Source of the DNA: Hydractinia symbiolongicarpus | Lineage: Eukaryota > Cnidaria > Hydrozoa > Anthoathecata > Hydractiniidae | Assembly (NCBI RefSeq): GCF_029227915.1 | Contig: NC_079877.1 | Span: 26,253,851 to 26,313,850 of the forward strand | DNA: 60,000 nucleotides | Direction of reading: 5' to 3' | Shown: one piece after another, positions 33,201 to 48,200 of the stretch | Layout: every line of letters starts with the position of its first letter | Position numbering within the stretch: position 1 is the first letter of the stretch | Notes under the pieces: generated by a model | Databases searched by the model: none | Told to the model about the DNA's origin: nothing | Seen by the model: only the letters and a program-made list of their open reading frames with translations | Translations under genes and position numbers: made by a program

Positions 33201-36200
33201 TTGATGTTTTTAATCCTTTTTGATAGCTTGACTTTATAAAATTCAAACTTCTATTCACATTTTAATTAATAGTTGTCTCCAATGCGCACCTTTATTTAGG
33301 TATGGGCTGATAAGGGTGCACGATTATGTCCTGGTCATCCTGCCGTCTTTGAGCTAAAGGTTAGTACTGTATTCACAATGTGAGTTGAACCTAAACAGTC
33401 TTTACTGCAAGTTTGCTTAGTAAAGTAGGTGATTAAACTCTCTTTTCCTGTTCTATGCATTTTCCCATGCTACAGACTTCTCTATATTAAAAGCGGAAAA
33501 AACATGTGTGAAAAACAATTGGTAATGCTCCCAATGTGTAGGAAAAAAATTTGGGGCACTTTTATTTTGTTTTAGAAGTACTTATTTACTTTTAGTGGCA
33601 TTTACAAAATGATGTTCCTGCAGAAGAAAAAGATTTTGAGCAGATGGAATTACTCATTGCTGACGAATTAGTATGTCAATTATTACCCAAACATAGTGGG
33701 TTTCATATTTTATCTGAATAGTAGTGGCTATAATATGTATTATTACCTGGGTAAAAGGGCGGCATCAATATTTTCAAACAGCGTGCAATGTGATTAGTTA
33801 GAACTTAGGTCATAGCGGGCAATATTCCACAGTGTTGCCCGCTACCATAGCAACCGTGTTTAAATATGGTATATGTAAATAAACACGGAGAAAAGTAAGC
33901 AAACCGCGAAACAGAAGTGAAACTTACTTTTACCTTTTAAAGAATTCTATGATGTAGCTACAATAAAAACCTGTAATGTTTACACTACATTCGATTTAAA
34001 AAAATATATTTTTAGTTCGAATGTACGTTCCATACGGGAATAGTTTCTATAAAGACATGGTTTCTACATTCTGCCTAAAATGTTATATTTTTGCTCGTAA
34101 AATGCAGTACCCGGATAATAATCCATATAATAACTGTTTATTTCGGGCAATACCTTCGAATATTGACCTCTGTCACGTATTGCCCTCACAAGCTTGGACA
34201 ATACTTTGACGTCGGTCAATATTCTCCGGTATTGCCCTCATAAATAGTTATTATAGGGTTAGTATTATATGGTTAGAGTTTTTCTCGCACTTTAATTGCC
34301 TAATCTACACAAAATATATGCTATATTTCTATTTTCTACCAAGAATTGAGTGCAATTTTATTTTTTAATTCTACAGTGCAAAAAGCCGATATTTTTTCTC
34401 TGATTGGCTGAAATAGCATGCAAAAAGTGGATTTTTTTTCCTGATTGGTTAATAACTCGCTGAATAAAGTTATTGTTTTCTTAAAAATGGAGAACTTATC
34501 CTGTCGGTAAATTTGTTCCATAATTTTCTCCTCTTATTTTTGCGAAACAAACTAACAATCAATCATAAGTATTCTCAGTTTAATTATTCTTTTGTTTCGA
34601 TGTAGTCATTAAAGAGAATTGTGAATGCTCTCCACTGTAGAGGTTTTTAGTTTAACAGTTACTTTAGCTTAGTGAGGTATATTGCATTGCAGGAGTTTTA
34701 TGTTTAATTGATTGTTTAACTTAACTTCTTATAAGCATAAGTATATATTTTTGGGAGATAAATGCAATATGGAATGATTTTCCTCTACAAGTGAACAAGA
34801 AATTAAGAATTTACAAGATAATCACTGCTTTTACTTCATCTAATTTGTATTGCATGAATATATTACTCTAAAATTCATTTTCATTTAATTTCATTGAAGC
34901 ATGACATAAACAGGCTTTATTTTTTTAAAAATAATTACCATCTTGCGCATAATTTATCGTAAATTAAAAAAACTTTTATGAATTAAAAGACACAATGACA
35001 TACATTATCTTGCAATAAATTTTTTTGCTGTTCAACCTCATCAACCATGATTGAATTTAAATTTCCCATATTTTTCTTGGCACTGTGCAATAGCTACTAC
35101 GTATTCATTTTATGTGTGTTGTTATTTATTTTCAATCAACAAATGCTGATGTTGTCAAATTAGAATAGATTTGAGACAATAATAATAATTTTGAAAACTG
35201 CATGCTCCTTTTTAAACACTAGACCTATTGTTTCTGACTGAGAATCTTGCACTGATATTCTTATAACATATATTCTTATACAAAAAAAAACATAAAAATA
35301 TTTATTTCTTATTTGATAGACACGTCGGGCGCGTGATCCATTGTTACATGTAAACCTTGTTGATATGTATGTGGATGCAGGTATGAATACTAACAATATT
35401 TAGTGTACCACCTTTTGTTTACATTTTGTGCAATTTTTAAGAACAAAATGTATATTTGTGGTAATTATTAATATTAACACTTTAGATTTCCAAAAACGTG
35501 CATTCATGCATTGCCAATCAGTCGAAAAGACAGGAGCTTTTAACGATAGTCTTGTTTGGTTGGAATGTGCATGCAATGTTTTTGATGAACACAGACAGAG
35601 AGACAGTATGTTTTTTGTTAAATTGTTTTGCTGAGAAAACGATACCTTTATCTTTTTTATATAAAAAAACAGTAATTTAATGGGCCTAAAAGGGTATAGT
35701 GTAGCTTTTTTCTTCCATTGTTTGAGAGAGTTTGTTTAAGAAGAAAATTCTGATACCTTACCTTGTAAATAGTCATTCTCAGTCTTCATTCATGTTCTTT
35801 TTAGGTGGGGAAAAACTGACTGCCTGTTTATTGTTTGCACTCACACTGTGCAAGTTGATAAATCTGCATCTAAGACAATCCAACACACGAGAAATAAAAA
35901 GCATTTTAAATAGGTATGTTTTTGGAGGAAATTGGTGCCTGTGTGGCATCATGCATGTGTCTAAATGTGCCAGTATGTGTAATGAAACTTTGTAAAAAAA
36001 CTCCCTTTTTCAAAAAAAATAACCTCTGCTTTTGTTAATTTACTTTATTTTTATTTAGATTTGATAAAACTGTAAAAGAATTTCGAGAAATGGAAAAGCA
36101 TGAAGTAGCATTTGAATACATGACCGAGTGGAATGATTGTGTCGTCGAAATGAGAGGGCAGCTTTATCTGAATGCAGCTGTTTATGTTATGAAACTTGCA

Positions 36201-39200
36201 CAAGAGGTACAGGTTTTAGTTATTTATTCTTATTTTTATTATTCTTTTTTTGTTGTGGAAGGCAGCATTACATACTATAATTTTCTGTTAATCAAAATGG
36301 TTTATGTTAGTTCAAACCTCTCATGTTTGAAAAAAAATATTTGAAACTTTTCTTATATTAAACGTAGAATTGTGCAGAAAAATTACTGTATTTTAAAACA
36401 ATGGAATGAAAGAAGCAAAGAAGAGGTGACTAAATTGTTTTAAAAATGCATCAAAAACTTTCAGTTCTTTGGTTGCAAAAAAAAATCAAATTCTCTCCGA
36501 AATGAAATTTAAAAAGTGATTTGTTTTATTTCATGTAAATGTCACCACCCCAACATACAAATGTTGTTGATGTTGTTACTGTTGTTTTTTGCCATACTTT
36601 GAGTAATCATAGTTTACACAATTATATGTCTTATTCTCACATTACAGGAATTTCTACCATGGATGAAAGCCAGCAGAATAATGTGTGCGCTTATGTTCAC
36701 TTCATGGAATGTAAAAGCACCAAATATGACACAACAGTTGTTCTCAAGACACTCACCATTGAAAAGACAAAATCCACAAGCGTATGAATGGTCTGTTTTA
36801 GCATGTGCACGCTTGTCCCAGGCTGGTGAGTATTTCTATAATAATATTTTTATGCTAAAATGCTTTGTATTTTGTTTAGTTCGTTTTTTAACAAAGTAAC
36901 TATATTCCCTGTGGTTTTAGAACCAGTCAGAGTAAGTTTAAATAAGCATATGCAATAAAATTTTCTAAGTTGATCAAATCGCTTTATTTAATGTAAAAAT
37001 GCAAACAAAAGTTATGCAAACTATAGAAGATATTTTTAGTCAATGTTTTGGTTACATGGCTATTAAGAATTGTGGAAATTGAAGTCCGCTTTGTCTTTTA
37101 AAATGATTTTTTTTCTTGCCTAGGCCATATAATACTATCTATGTCATCTCAGTTCGGTGAAGAATGGCTAAAAAGTTCAGTTACAGACTTTTGTACTGAA
37201 CAGGTTTGGTTTTGTTTTTAATCTTTTTATGTTTTGTTTTAAAAAAATGCATTTTTTTTCATGAATGTGCAAACTTAATTCTTTTTTAGGGACGTAAAAC
37301 CGTGTTGGATGCAATTTTTGGTGGATTTACGAAAGAGGTTCGTTTGAAATGTTTTTTTAGTGCTTTTTTTCCATTTTTATAAAACTTCTCATAAAAATTA
37401 AGTATACTGTTTAAAATGCTCTTACTATTCTATGAGTAAGTATTGACCTACTCCCTGGATTATTGTTAGTATGGAAATGTTTGATATTTTGAATTACTCG
37501 TCAACTATAGTCTTATCTTGCATAGTAAGCATGTGAAGAAGTTATATTTTTTATAGTCGTTTATATCCACTGATCAAGATTACATGGATGTAGATGTTAA
37601 AATTCCCAATGTTGGCATGTTACTACAGTATGATGAAGGTGCTGTATTCTCTGTTGTCATCTTCACAATCATGGTAGGCAAACATTATCTTCTGTAACAC
37701 CTTTATATTGTATTTATAGTGACCGTAGCTGAGCATGCACAGGACCTACATCATATTATTTGGCTTGGATTGCATTGGGATGAGTTCAACCAACAAATAC
37801 GACCTGGAGGTAATAAAATTTTCTGTCACAAGTGGTACTACAAAAAATACATGTAATTCTTTGTTTATCATTGTTACTGCTTGCTTGATAAAATCAATGT
37901 AGAACAAATGGCGATGTTTATAAAATTTATAAAATTAAACGTCCTATACTTCATGTCAAATTACAAGTAAGCAAATTAAATTGCATTTTATTATTGTTGT
38001 TATTGTAGTTGGTGTGATGGTGGGTCGTCTGTTTGAAGGAATATCCTTGGATGTTAAAAACATGAAAAACTGTCATTTCTCAAGCATGTGCTTGCGAGAT
38101 GTTGAGGTTAGAGCCTGTTTTTTGATAGTCACAATGAAACTTAAATTGAATTTTATTTGTTTTACCCTGACACATCCTTATACTTTTAAATCATATAAAA
38201 AATTAAGAATTAAGTGATAGTTTTTTTTGTTAATTTTAGGCTTTCATATATGCTGTGATTAGAAGCAGCAAGAGCATTCATCTTGAATGTAGCAAAATTG
38301 AAGATGAGATGAAATTGTTGCCTCTACAAATTTGTAGTAGACTTGTAACCACATCACAACAAGAATGGTGGCAAGCTGCATATGGTCTTTACACAGGAAA
38401 AGTTGGGTAAGAAATATACAGAACAATGTTAAAAGTTCATCAATTGTCTGCATGGTGTTGACCTAAGAAAATAAGTTTTTATGTTAATTTTCATTAAATG
38501 TAGCTGAAAATAGGTAATCTAGCTGTTTATTGAAAGATGCATATAATTAAACTTTTATTTAGTACTCAAAGTGCTGCAAAATTAAAAGTGGTGTTGCAAA
38601 AAGGGTTGGAGACATTGCGTTGTCTCAGAGATCATGGAATTGATCCTAGAATACTTATATATATGGCAGTTGCTTTCTGGGAGAAGGTTTGTGATTGATT
38701 GTGCTTAAGTTACTTTCTCTGAAAAACGTGAGAAAGTGTGTTCTCCACTTAATAAATCATACCAAATAGTTGTCTTTCCCACATGTAGTTTGTTTAGATG
38801 CTTAATTACACATAGTGCTTTGCATTGTTAATACACAAAGTTTGTACTTATGCATTATGTACTCATGTAATTTTGAGGGCCAAAGTGAGACACATGTTAA
38901 AACCAAAATTTTTTTGGTTGTTAAACTAATAAATATCATCATCATCATCATCATTCTCGGCTTAACGTCCGTTTTCCATGCTAGCATGGGTTGGACGGGG
39001 AATATTAATGACCCTCTTCCAATCTGATCTAGACTGTGTTAGATCTAATCTCAATTTCCTCTGCATCAAGTCTGTCCTTACAACCTCCTGCCAAGTCTTT
39101 CTTGGTCTGCCTCTGGGCTTTGCCCCAGGAACTATCAAGTCTCTACACTTTCTTACCCAATTATCCCCTCCATTCTTTCAAAGCGCCCCAGCCAATTCAA

Positions 39201-42200
39201 TCTTCTTATCTGGATAACATATTTAATTCTACGGATACTTAGCCTGCTTCTTAGCTCATCTGAACTCTTTCTGTCTCTCAGACTGGCGTTACACATCCAC
39301 CAAACCTTTCTCATATCATTCCTTTCTAAACGGTCAAGATCTTCCTGCTTCACTGCCCATGTCTCACTACCGTACAACATAACACTTCTTACACAGGCCT
39401 CATACAACCTACCTAATTGACAAGACTCTGCTAGTCAACAAAAAAATGATTTCGATAGGGCCTACTTCGAGGGAGTAGTGCAGTTAGTGTCTAGTGTGGG
39501 AACTTTTACATGCGTTTTTTTTGGTTAAAGTGAATTGGGAAAACTGCCTAAAAATAGCACATACACGCATATTTATTAACTTGTGCTGTGTACATTCTAT
39601 TTCAAAATTAATTATTTTCCCTTTTTATGATGAACTTCAAGAAAGTCTATTATCCTCCATTAGCAGTTAGCTCTGTGTTCTTGCCTGTACTACATGTAAT
39701 AATATGTTGAGTGTTTTTTTAGTCACAGTCTCTTCAGAATGAAAAGCAGAAGGAATATGATTATCAGGATCACTGGGAGGTATATAACGTGTTATGTAAC
39801 CAAATTTCTATGAGCTATTTGTATTGATTGTTTTCAGCATTTTCTGTTACGTTTGATTGGCCTATTTAACTTGAGAGCTTGCATAATTGTCTGTCCCTGA
39901 ATGAAAGTTCCTTTTTCATTGAAGTACTAACCTGCAATGATTTAGACACTTTTTATAGGTATTATTCACTTAGAGTTGTTTGTTAAACATCAGTAAAGTT
40001 TGTGTTTCATTTAATAATACAGAGCCTTCAAACCCGTGCAGTTTACTATATCAAGGAAGCTATCAGAATTCTTGAAATCTACAAAAGGTATACTTCCATT
40101 TGTGTTATTTTTTTAAGAACTGGATTATTCTCAGAAGACGTATTTGTGTGTTGTTTACACGGATGTGTATTATGTAATTGTTTATGTTTAGCAACAAAAC
40201 AATAACTGTGATAGAAGACCCACTCATCTTGGCGTTATCTGAGCCATTGCTAGTAAGATTCTACTTTTTCTCAACTATGGTATGATAATCACAGGTTCTG
40301 CAGTAAGTTATCACCCTACAATGTGTAGAAACTGATGACTTATACGTCGCAATATTTCTTCAGCATATGTGTTACTGAAGTAGTAACGTTTTAATAAGAA
40401 AAGGATTGTTGGCAATTATCTGGTACCTAGCACAATATAGAAGAGATTTAAAAAGTAAATTGTACGGTATTTCTAGGGTTCGGAGCAGAATATAGGCACC
40501 GTTCATAAGATTTGATTTTCGCATGACCTATTTGACGTTTCTTATGTGTTTTTATTGTAAAATGTGTGCATTTATTTTAGCCAAACGACATTGCGGCAAT
40601 GTTGAATAAGAACTATTTAAAACTAGCAGATTCAGAATATTCTTCTGGTAACCTGTTAGAAGCATTGAAATATTACGCAGAAGTGAATAGTTTGCAATCT
40701 TTGTATATCCAAGCTCAGGTAGGACAAATAAATTCATCTACTTAGCCTATACCCTGTCTTAAACTTTTCATGAAAATTATTGCGCATTGTCCCAAGTGTC
40801 TTTTTTTGGCAGTGTGTATGCCATTGTCTGCTTATTTTGTATGTTTACACTTAATACTGAACCATTTTACCGTGTACCTAACAAATTCTTTCATTAATAC
40901 AATGCATAAACATTAGGTAATTCAACATTAACGTTATTTTTGTTTATATTAGAGGGAAGTTTATTTTTAAAATAATACATGTTGCATAAAAAATTTATAA
41001 TATATTTTTCAGTGTAAATATGCTACTTATATTGAATCTGACTAAAGTGTCTTTACGAGTAGCAAAAATTGTTTTTTTAATATCTTTTCTGAAACTTGCA
41101 GGCTGTATTTTTTAAGTGAAAGAAAACATGAAGCACTTATTGCCAATGTTGAGAACACTCTCCATATTTCCTTAACTGCAAAGTACACTATATGGAAGTG
41201 TATGTTTTCTGAAAGCCAGATAATTTTTCTATGTCATAAAATAATAAATTGGTAAGACCTAAAAATTTATTTACCTTTCTCGAGGTGCCAACTCTTAAAA
41301 CCAAAAAGTACAGGTATCGCATAAAAATCACGATATTCAAATCTACTTTAATTGAGTAAAAAGTGTCTCAGTTATTCGTTTTAAGGTCTAGTTCCAAATT
41401 TTCATCAAAAATTTATTTTTGTGCTTCTCTGTTAAACTTTTTTTATCTTCACACTTTTTTTGAGAGCTAAGTATGCCCTAAACAATAATATTTTAGTTTT
41501 GTCTCTATATTTTTAAATGCAACATGTATCTTTTACTTACATTTGAGAGGTGTATCAAGCAAAAATTATTTTAGAGATATCGAACTTCAAATTTCATAAC
41601 AAATTAAATTTCATTAAAAAGAACTAAGAAGAAAAATTATTTAAAATAAATATTCTATCAATTATAAGCTTTCAATGGTATAAATATAAAAGAATGTTGT
41701 TTTAAGGGTTTCATGTATCCTTAATGCGTATTTTTAGATATACATACGCCTTGCATCTGAATGTGACATCAAAACTATTGAAGGGGAAAAAGATTATATC
41801 TATTACCATACTAAGGCTAAAGGAAAGTTATTAACTTGCATCAGCAACTCAGATCATTCGCCAGAATTCAAACAGACACTTCTTGACCAGTTACAAGAAC
41901 TACAAGCCAATAATGCTTCTGCTGCTACTACCCAACCTTCTAGCAAAAAATGCCTTACTTTTCAGTCTACTGTACCATCTCAAGATTTAAATATTAATGA
42001 CCCGTCATCATCTTTTGCTGATGTAAATGATGTATCTGTTCTAGTGGAAAAAAGTATTTTAGAAGATCAACTAACAGCAAAGGAGTTAGAAAACCAAAAC
42101 TTACGCCAGCAATTGGCCATGCTGAGGACACAAGCTGATGTGCAATTTCAACAACAAGTTATGCACCCACAGCAGATTATGCATCCACAGCAGTTTGTAC

Positions 42201-45200
42201 CAGCGCATTTGCTTGCTCCTCAACAGCTACCACATGGACACCAAGTTATTCCGAACATACCATTTGGTCCCAACGCACCATTTGGCCCTTATACACCTGG
42301 TCAACAAACAAATGGGATGGAGACACCTACAGATCTCTGGTGGGATTCCTTCTCCCCACAGGCATCATTTGAAAAAGGTTATTTCGCTGGTCTTGCAGAG
42401 CATGTTGAGCAGGTAAGGGAAGAGAGTGGAGAAAGTGAAGCACCAACCCTGCGTGATCAAACAGAGGCAACGCCTACAGGAAAAACCTCTGACATAACTG
42501 ATACTAAAGGAAAGACACCAACTACTCCTGTTGTTCAAGACACAGATGATATCTATGTTGAACCTATAGTCAAGCTTACTGCCAAAAGTGATTTAGAAAC
42601 AGGAGAGGAAGATGAAAGCACTAAGTTTGTTCACCGTTCTAAACTTTATCGCTTTGACAAAAGTGCTGCTTCTTGGAAAGAACGGGGTGTTGGCGATGTG
42701 AAAATACTGATCAATGAAAAGACGAACAAAGCTCGTATTACTATGCGACGAGACGTTGTGTTTCGTGTGTGTTGCAACCATTTTATTACTTCAGATATGA
42801 TGTTAGAAGCAAAAGGAAGCGCTTGTTGGACCTGGTTTACTCCTGCTGATGCTGTAGATGGAGAAGTGAAGCCAGAGCAGTTTGCAATTAAATTTAAAAC
42901 TGAAGAAATCGCTGACCAATTTAAATCATCATTTATTGAATGTCAAAATTTGACGAATCCCTTAAACACCACAACAAAAACAGATAAATTGAAATCAGCT
43001 TCTAAAGATGATATTGCCAGTACTTCATCCAATGATCAGAAATCGTCCACACCAGCGTCCAATCAAAATGTACAACAATATCAAAACAGTGATTTGAAAG
43101 TGGTTTCTGCCCCACCTACAACTTCTACGCAAACTTCTATGGGAGCTTTTAGGTTTAAAACTCCAGAAAATGCTATCACAGAATCTCCTGAAGGAAAACC
43201 AATATTTAGCTTTGCCACAACGCAGGCTCAAAATTCGCAAGAAAAGGTCAACCCATTCCTAACGCCACAAGCCGCACCAGCTGATAGTTCTACCGGATAT
43301 CCTAGCTTTGACAGGTTCAGTTCAACTACATTTAAGGAAAAAGATCCAGTAAAAACCTCGCCAAGTCCTTTTGCAGGATTTTCGTTTAAAATTAACACAG
43401 CAACTGCAACATCAACTAGTACAAACCAAGTTACATCAACGACATCGCCGTCATCCAGTCCATTTACTGGATTCAGTTTCTCAGAAAAATCAACAGGGAA
43501 TGTAATTCAAAAATCCAATGATACTAGTGCTCCTTTGTCACAAAACTTCCCATTTATGTCATCATTGCTTAAAGATACAGCATCAACTAGCTCTCCACCT
43601 TCGAGTTTGAGTGCTCCTCCTACCTCTAAACCAGGAGACTCACCTGTTATTATACCTGGTATGAATACTCTACCTGTGTTTGAGAAAGGTGTTGTTAACA
43701 GTGGTATTGATCCATCCTCTTTCTGGACATCAGCTTCACCCCAGAAAAGCTTTTTTACGGGAAATACATCTGCTTTGGGTACTATTGGTCACCAAGAACC
43801 GAGAGAAGTGGACGAAGAAGAATTTTTCAAAGAGAACTTGAAAGCTAGTAACGAAGACGAGGAGTACTATGGCGAGGACAATGACTTTTATGAAGATGGT
43901 GACGATTACTATGGAGATAATGATGAGTATTATGGTGATGTAAATTACGAAGATTATAGTTACGATCCAGAGGAATATTTTAGTGATGGAGAAGGGTATG
44001 AGCCGTCAAAAGCAAGTAGCAGTCGTAGAGGTTCAAGTGATGATGACCAGGATGAAAGAGTCGCTAGTGGTAATACAAACGTGGAAGACAGGTAATGTTT
44101 TATCAATAAAATTGAGTGAGAGATCTTTTCTGCAGTTAATTTCTTTTGTCTTTAAATACCCAGCTTTTGTTAACATGATTTCAACAATACTTGACAATAA
44201 ATTATGCATCTGTGTGGATAGTCTTACATTTGTAATATTTTCTTTCGTTTTAGATTAACAATTAAAAAGAAATTAGCCAATGTTGTTAATGAAGATGTTA
44301 TTGATGATGAGATAAGCATAACATTTGAAAAGAAACCATCTTTTACCCAAAAGATCAAAGCTGTTCGTTTTAAACTACCTCGTACGTTTTTCTTATACGA
44401 ATCAAACAAGCCTTGTCCTGGTTGCAGAGGTTGTATAGAATCTTATGATGGTAAACCGCTTCCTTCCATTGAAATAGAAGCACAATCTCTTCCCGAAACG
44501 AAAGCTGCAGCAATACTTGGCACTACACATTCAAGTTTTCCAGCATTTGGTTCTAAAGTACTTTCATCAAGTCCGACTTCTTTTGCACATCTGGCAAATT
44601 CGTCTTCTGGCTTCGGCGGAGCAAGTGGTTCATTTGCAGGTGCAGGTGCACAGTTGTTTAGTTCTAAATCTGAGAATAATGAACAAGGAGATAATGAATA
44701 CGATCCTCAATATGATGCAATTGTTCAAGTGTCAAAACTTGAAGACGTTAAAACAGGTGAGGAGGATGATGAGATTTTGTTTAAACATCGTGCTAAGCTT
44801 TATCGATTTGATGGACAGTGGAAAGAAAGAGGTGTTGGTGACATAAAACTCACAAAGAATGCTAAGACTGGATACTGTCGCGTTATTATGAGAAGGGACC
44901 TTATTTATAAGTTGTGTGCTAACCATGCTGTCATGCCCAATATGGACTTGGTACCTCTTACCACTTCAGATAGATCTTTGGTTTGGTTTACACCATCTGA
45001 TTATTCAGAAGGCACGCCACCTCTTCCTCAAAAATTTTGCGTGAAATTTAAAAACAAGCAAGTAACGGATGAGTTTAAGGATCAGTTTGACATCTGCAAA
45101 AATTTAATGGCTGTTAAATTAGAACAAGATCGAGTGGAGCAAGAGAAAAAAGAAAATTCTGCAACTGCCAGTAATAGTAGCAAAGTGGATCAGGGGGAAA

Positions 45201-48200
45201 TAGAGAAAGAATCTGAGTTTAGCAATTCTGCTGGTGAGTTTTTTGCTAAACCACCTCAATTTGGATGCGTACCAGGTACCAATGGACCTTTAGGAGACAG
45301 ATTTTCTGCTAAACCAGGTCAATGGGAATGTTCAACATGTCTTATAAGAAATGAAGCTGCGGTAACTAAATGCATTGCTTGCAACTCTGCTCAATCAATT
45401 ATGCCCAAAACAACTCTGTTTGCAATACCTCCTACGGAAAAACCGGATGTTATTAGCGATTTGACCCCAGATCAGGTGGAAGATAGTAATGATCAACAAG
45501 CTTCACCCTCTAAGCATAAGGAAGAAGAACCAGAAATACATGTTGAAGCCATTGTACAAGTTTCAAAGTTAGACTCGATAACTACCGGTGAAGAGGAAGA
45601 AGAAATTATTTTCGCACACAGAGCAAAATTGTTTAGATTCGATTCCTCTGTTAAACAGTGGAAGGAAAGAGGAATAGGTGATGTGAAGCTAGCTCATAAC
45701 AAAAATACCAACAGTTGTCGTGTTATCATGAGGAGAGAACAAATACATAAACTCTGTGCGAACCATGCTATCATACCCTCCATGGAATTGTCGCCACTTA
45801 ACAATTCAGACAAAGCGTGGACCTGGTTCACTCAAGCAGATATCTCTGATGGTGAAACAAAGGCTGAACAGTTTGCTCTTAGGTTTAAGACAGCAGAAAT
45901 TGCAAATAATTTTAAGGAAAACTTTGAGAAGTGTAAGAACTTGATCAGTAATGACTTACCGAAAGAAGTTAAAGAGCCTAAAGACTCTAACTTCTTGTCT
46001 AAATTTGCTCCAAAAGAAGGCTCCTGGTCTTGTCCCACTTGTCTAATCCAAAATGATGGAATTGCAATGAAATGCCCAGCGTGCCAAACTGCTAATCCAG
46101 ATGCAGTAAGTGTGGCACAAACTTCAGGAATTGCTTCAGCAGTGAAAAATAGCACTGGAGTGTTTGAATTTGGTAAAAAATTGGATAACACGCCTACTGC
46201 AGCGGGATTTAATTTTGGTACTAAAACAGATGACACATTAGGAGCTTCTCCATTTACTTTCAGCAAGAAAAAAGAAGACACCCCTACCTCTGTGGGATTT
46301 AATTTTGGTACTAAAACAGATGATCCATCAGGAGCTTCTCCATTTAGTTTCAGCAAGGCAAAAGAAGACACCCCTGCTGCTCAGTCATTTAATTTTGATA
46401 ATAGAAAAGAAGATACATCAACATCTTCTCCATTTAGTTTCGGCAACAAAGCTGAAGACAACACTGCTGCTCCGTCATTCTGTTTTGGCAAGAAAACTGA
46501 AGACTCTGCTGTTGCACCATCATTTAGTTTTGGTGATAAAACTGATGATACATCAGGAACTATTCCATTCAGTTTTGGCAAGAAAACTAAAGACACCACA
46601 GCTGCTCCGTTATTTAGTTTCGGTAATAAAAAGGATGATACATTAACATCTCCATTTAGTTTTGACAACAAGTCTAAAGAGACAGCTACCACTCCGTCAT
46701 TTAGTTTTGGTAATAAATTGAATAAAACAACAACAGGTTCTCCATTTGTTTCTGGTAAGACATTAGTAAACACCAATGCTGCTCCATCTTTTAGTTCTGA
46801 TAATAAAAATGAAGATACATCCTCAGTTTCGCTCTTTAATTTTGGCAAGAAGTCTGAAGAAAATTCTGCTGATTCAATGCTTGATTTGACCAATGAGCAA
46901 AAACCTGCAAATAACCTGCAAGTAGAAGTAACTCCAACAAATCACGCTAGCACAGAACAGGAATTTATCTGTTCGGAAGCTGATAACAAGCAAGTAGAAA
47001 TTTTAAATGCAGGTTTGTCAAAATCGCCAGAGAAAAGTGTCACACAAATTGAAACAAATAGTAATGCCTATCAAGCTTCACCCTCTAAGCTCAACGAAGA
47101 AGAACCAGAAATACATGTTGAAGCCATCGTACAAGTTTCAAAGTTAGACTCGATAACTACTGGAGAAGAGGACGAAGAAACTATTTTTTCACACAGAGCA
47201 AAATTGTTCAGATACGATTCCTCTGTCAAACAGTGGAAGGAAAGAGGATTAGGCGACGTAAAGCTAACCCATAACAAAAATACCAACAGTTGTCGTGTTA
47301 TCATGAGGAGAGAACAAATACATAAACTTTGTGCGAATCATGCTATTATGCCCTCCATGGAATTGTCGCCACTTAACAATTCAGATAAAGCGTGGACCTG
47401 GTTCACTCAAGCGGATATCTCTGACGGTGAAGTAAAGCCTGAACAATTTGCTCTTAGGTTTAAGACAGCCGAAATTGCAAATGATTTTAAGGAAAACTTT
47501 GAGAAGTGTAAGAACTTGATCAGTAATGACTTACCAAAAGAAGGTAAAAAGTCTGAAAACTCTCAAAATAAACCGGACTTCTTGTCTAAATTTGCTCCAA
47601 AGGAAGGATCTTGGTCTTGTCCCACTTGTCTCGTTCAAAACGAGGAAGATGTGTCACATTGCCCTGCGTGCCAAACTGCAAAGCCAGGTAACACTCCAAA
47701 TCAAGTAAAGCCATTTTCGTTTGAAAATGCGAATGATACAAACACTAAATTTAATTTTGGTACTGCTGATCAAAATTCTCCCTTTACCTTTGGTGAGAAA
47801 TTAAATACATCGTCGTTTAAAAGTAATACTTCACCCTTTGTGTTTGGCCAAAAACAGAGTGACACTGCTGATCAAATTAACATACAATTTGAAAACAAAG
47901 AAACATTCCAGCCGAGTACTTTTGAAGCTGATCCAAACACTTGGGAATGTCCTTTCTGCCTTGCGAGAAATGCTGGTCAGAGGGAATTCTGCCGTTCCTG
48001 TAGCAAACCAAAAGAAAAAACGCCTGTGGTAAAACTCGACCCAAAAGAATTTTCAACTCCGATCATGTACAATGTGGATCCTTTGCAAACAGGGAAATCT
48101 CAAACTCCTGGGTTGGTACAATCGGACAATTCTGGTTTTTTCTTAGCCAAAAAGGAACCAAGTACATCTGGATTTTTATTTGAAAAAGCTTTAGATAAAG

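Larger units (their letters stand above)
29880..33299. other. RANBP2 intron 6 with large DNA-transposon insertion
   Basis: This 3.4-kb intron holds a TTAA-flanked element (29,933-32,406), itself carrying a nested 933-bp element. Outside these insertions only AT-rich intron sequence is seen. Confidence 0.8.
27256..40718 (+). other. RANBP2: RANBP2 exons 1-24: N-terminal TPR/solenoid region
   Basis: Twenty-four short exons encode residues 1-715. Translation starts at ATG 27,269, 13 bases after an acceptor (gttgttttag, 27,255). The first exons read MFKAPANRSFTPKRI, then HDVDKYVQ, then KAKAFAFARLYFDAKDYVQA and KVHNLMGEINEAMHNYPDAL, the antiparallel helix pairs of TPR motifs. Later exons contain matches to conserved vertebrate landmarks: ACARLSQAGHIILSM (exons 13-14), LHHIIWLGLHWDEF (exon 17) and QEWWQAAYGLYTG (exon 19). 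In vertebrates this domain attaches NUP358 to the Y-complex of the pore. Splice phases are consistent throughout, with no stop. Confidence 0.88.
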
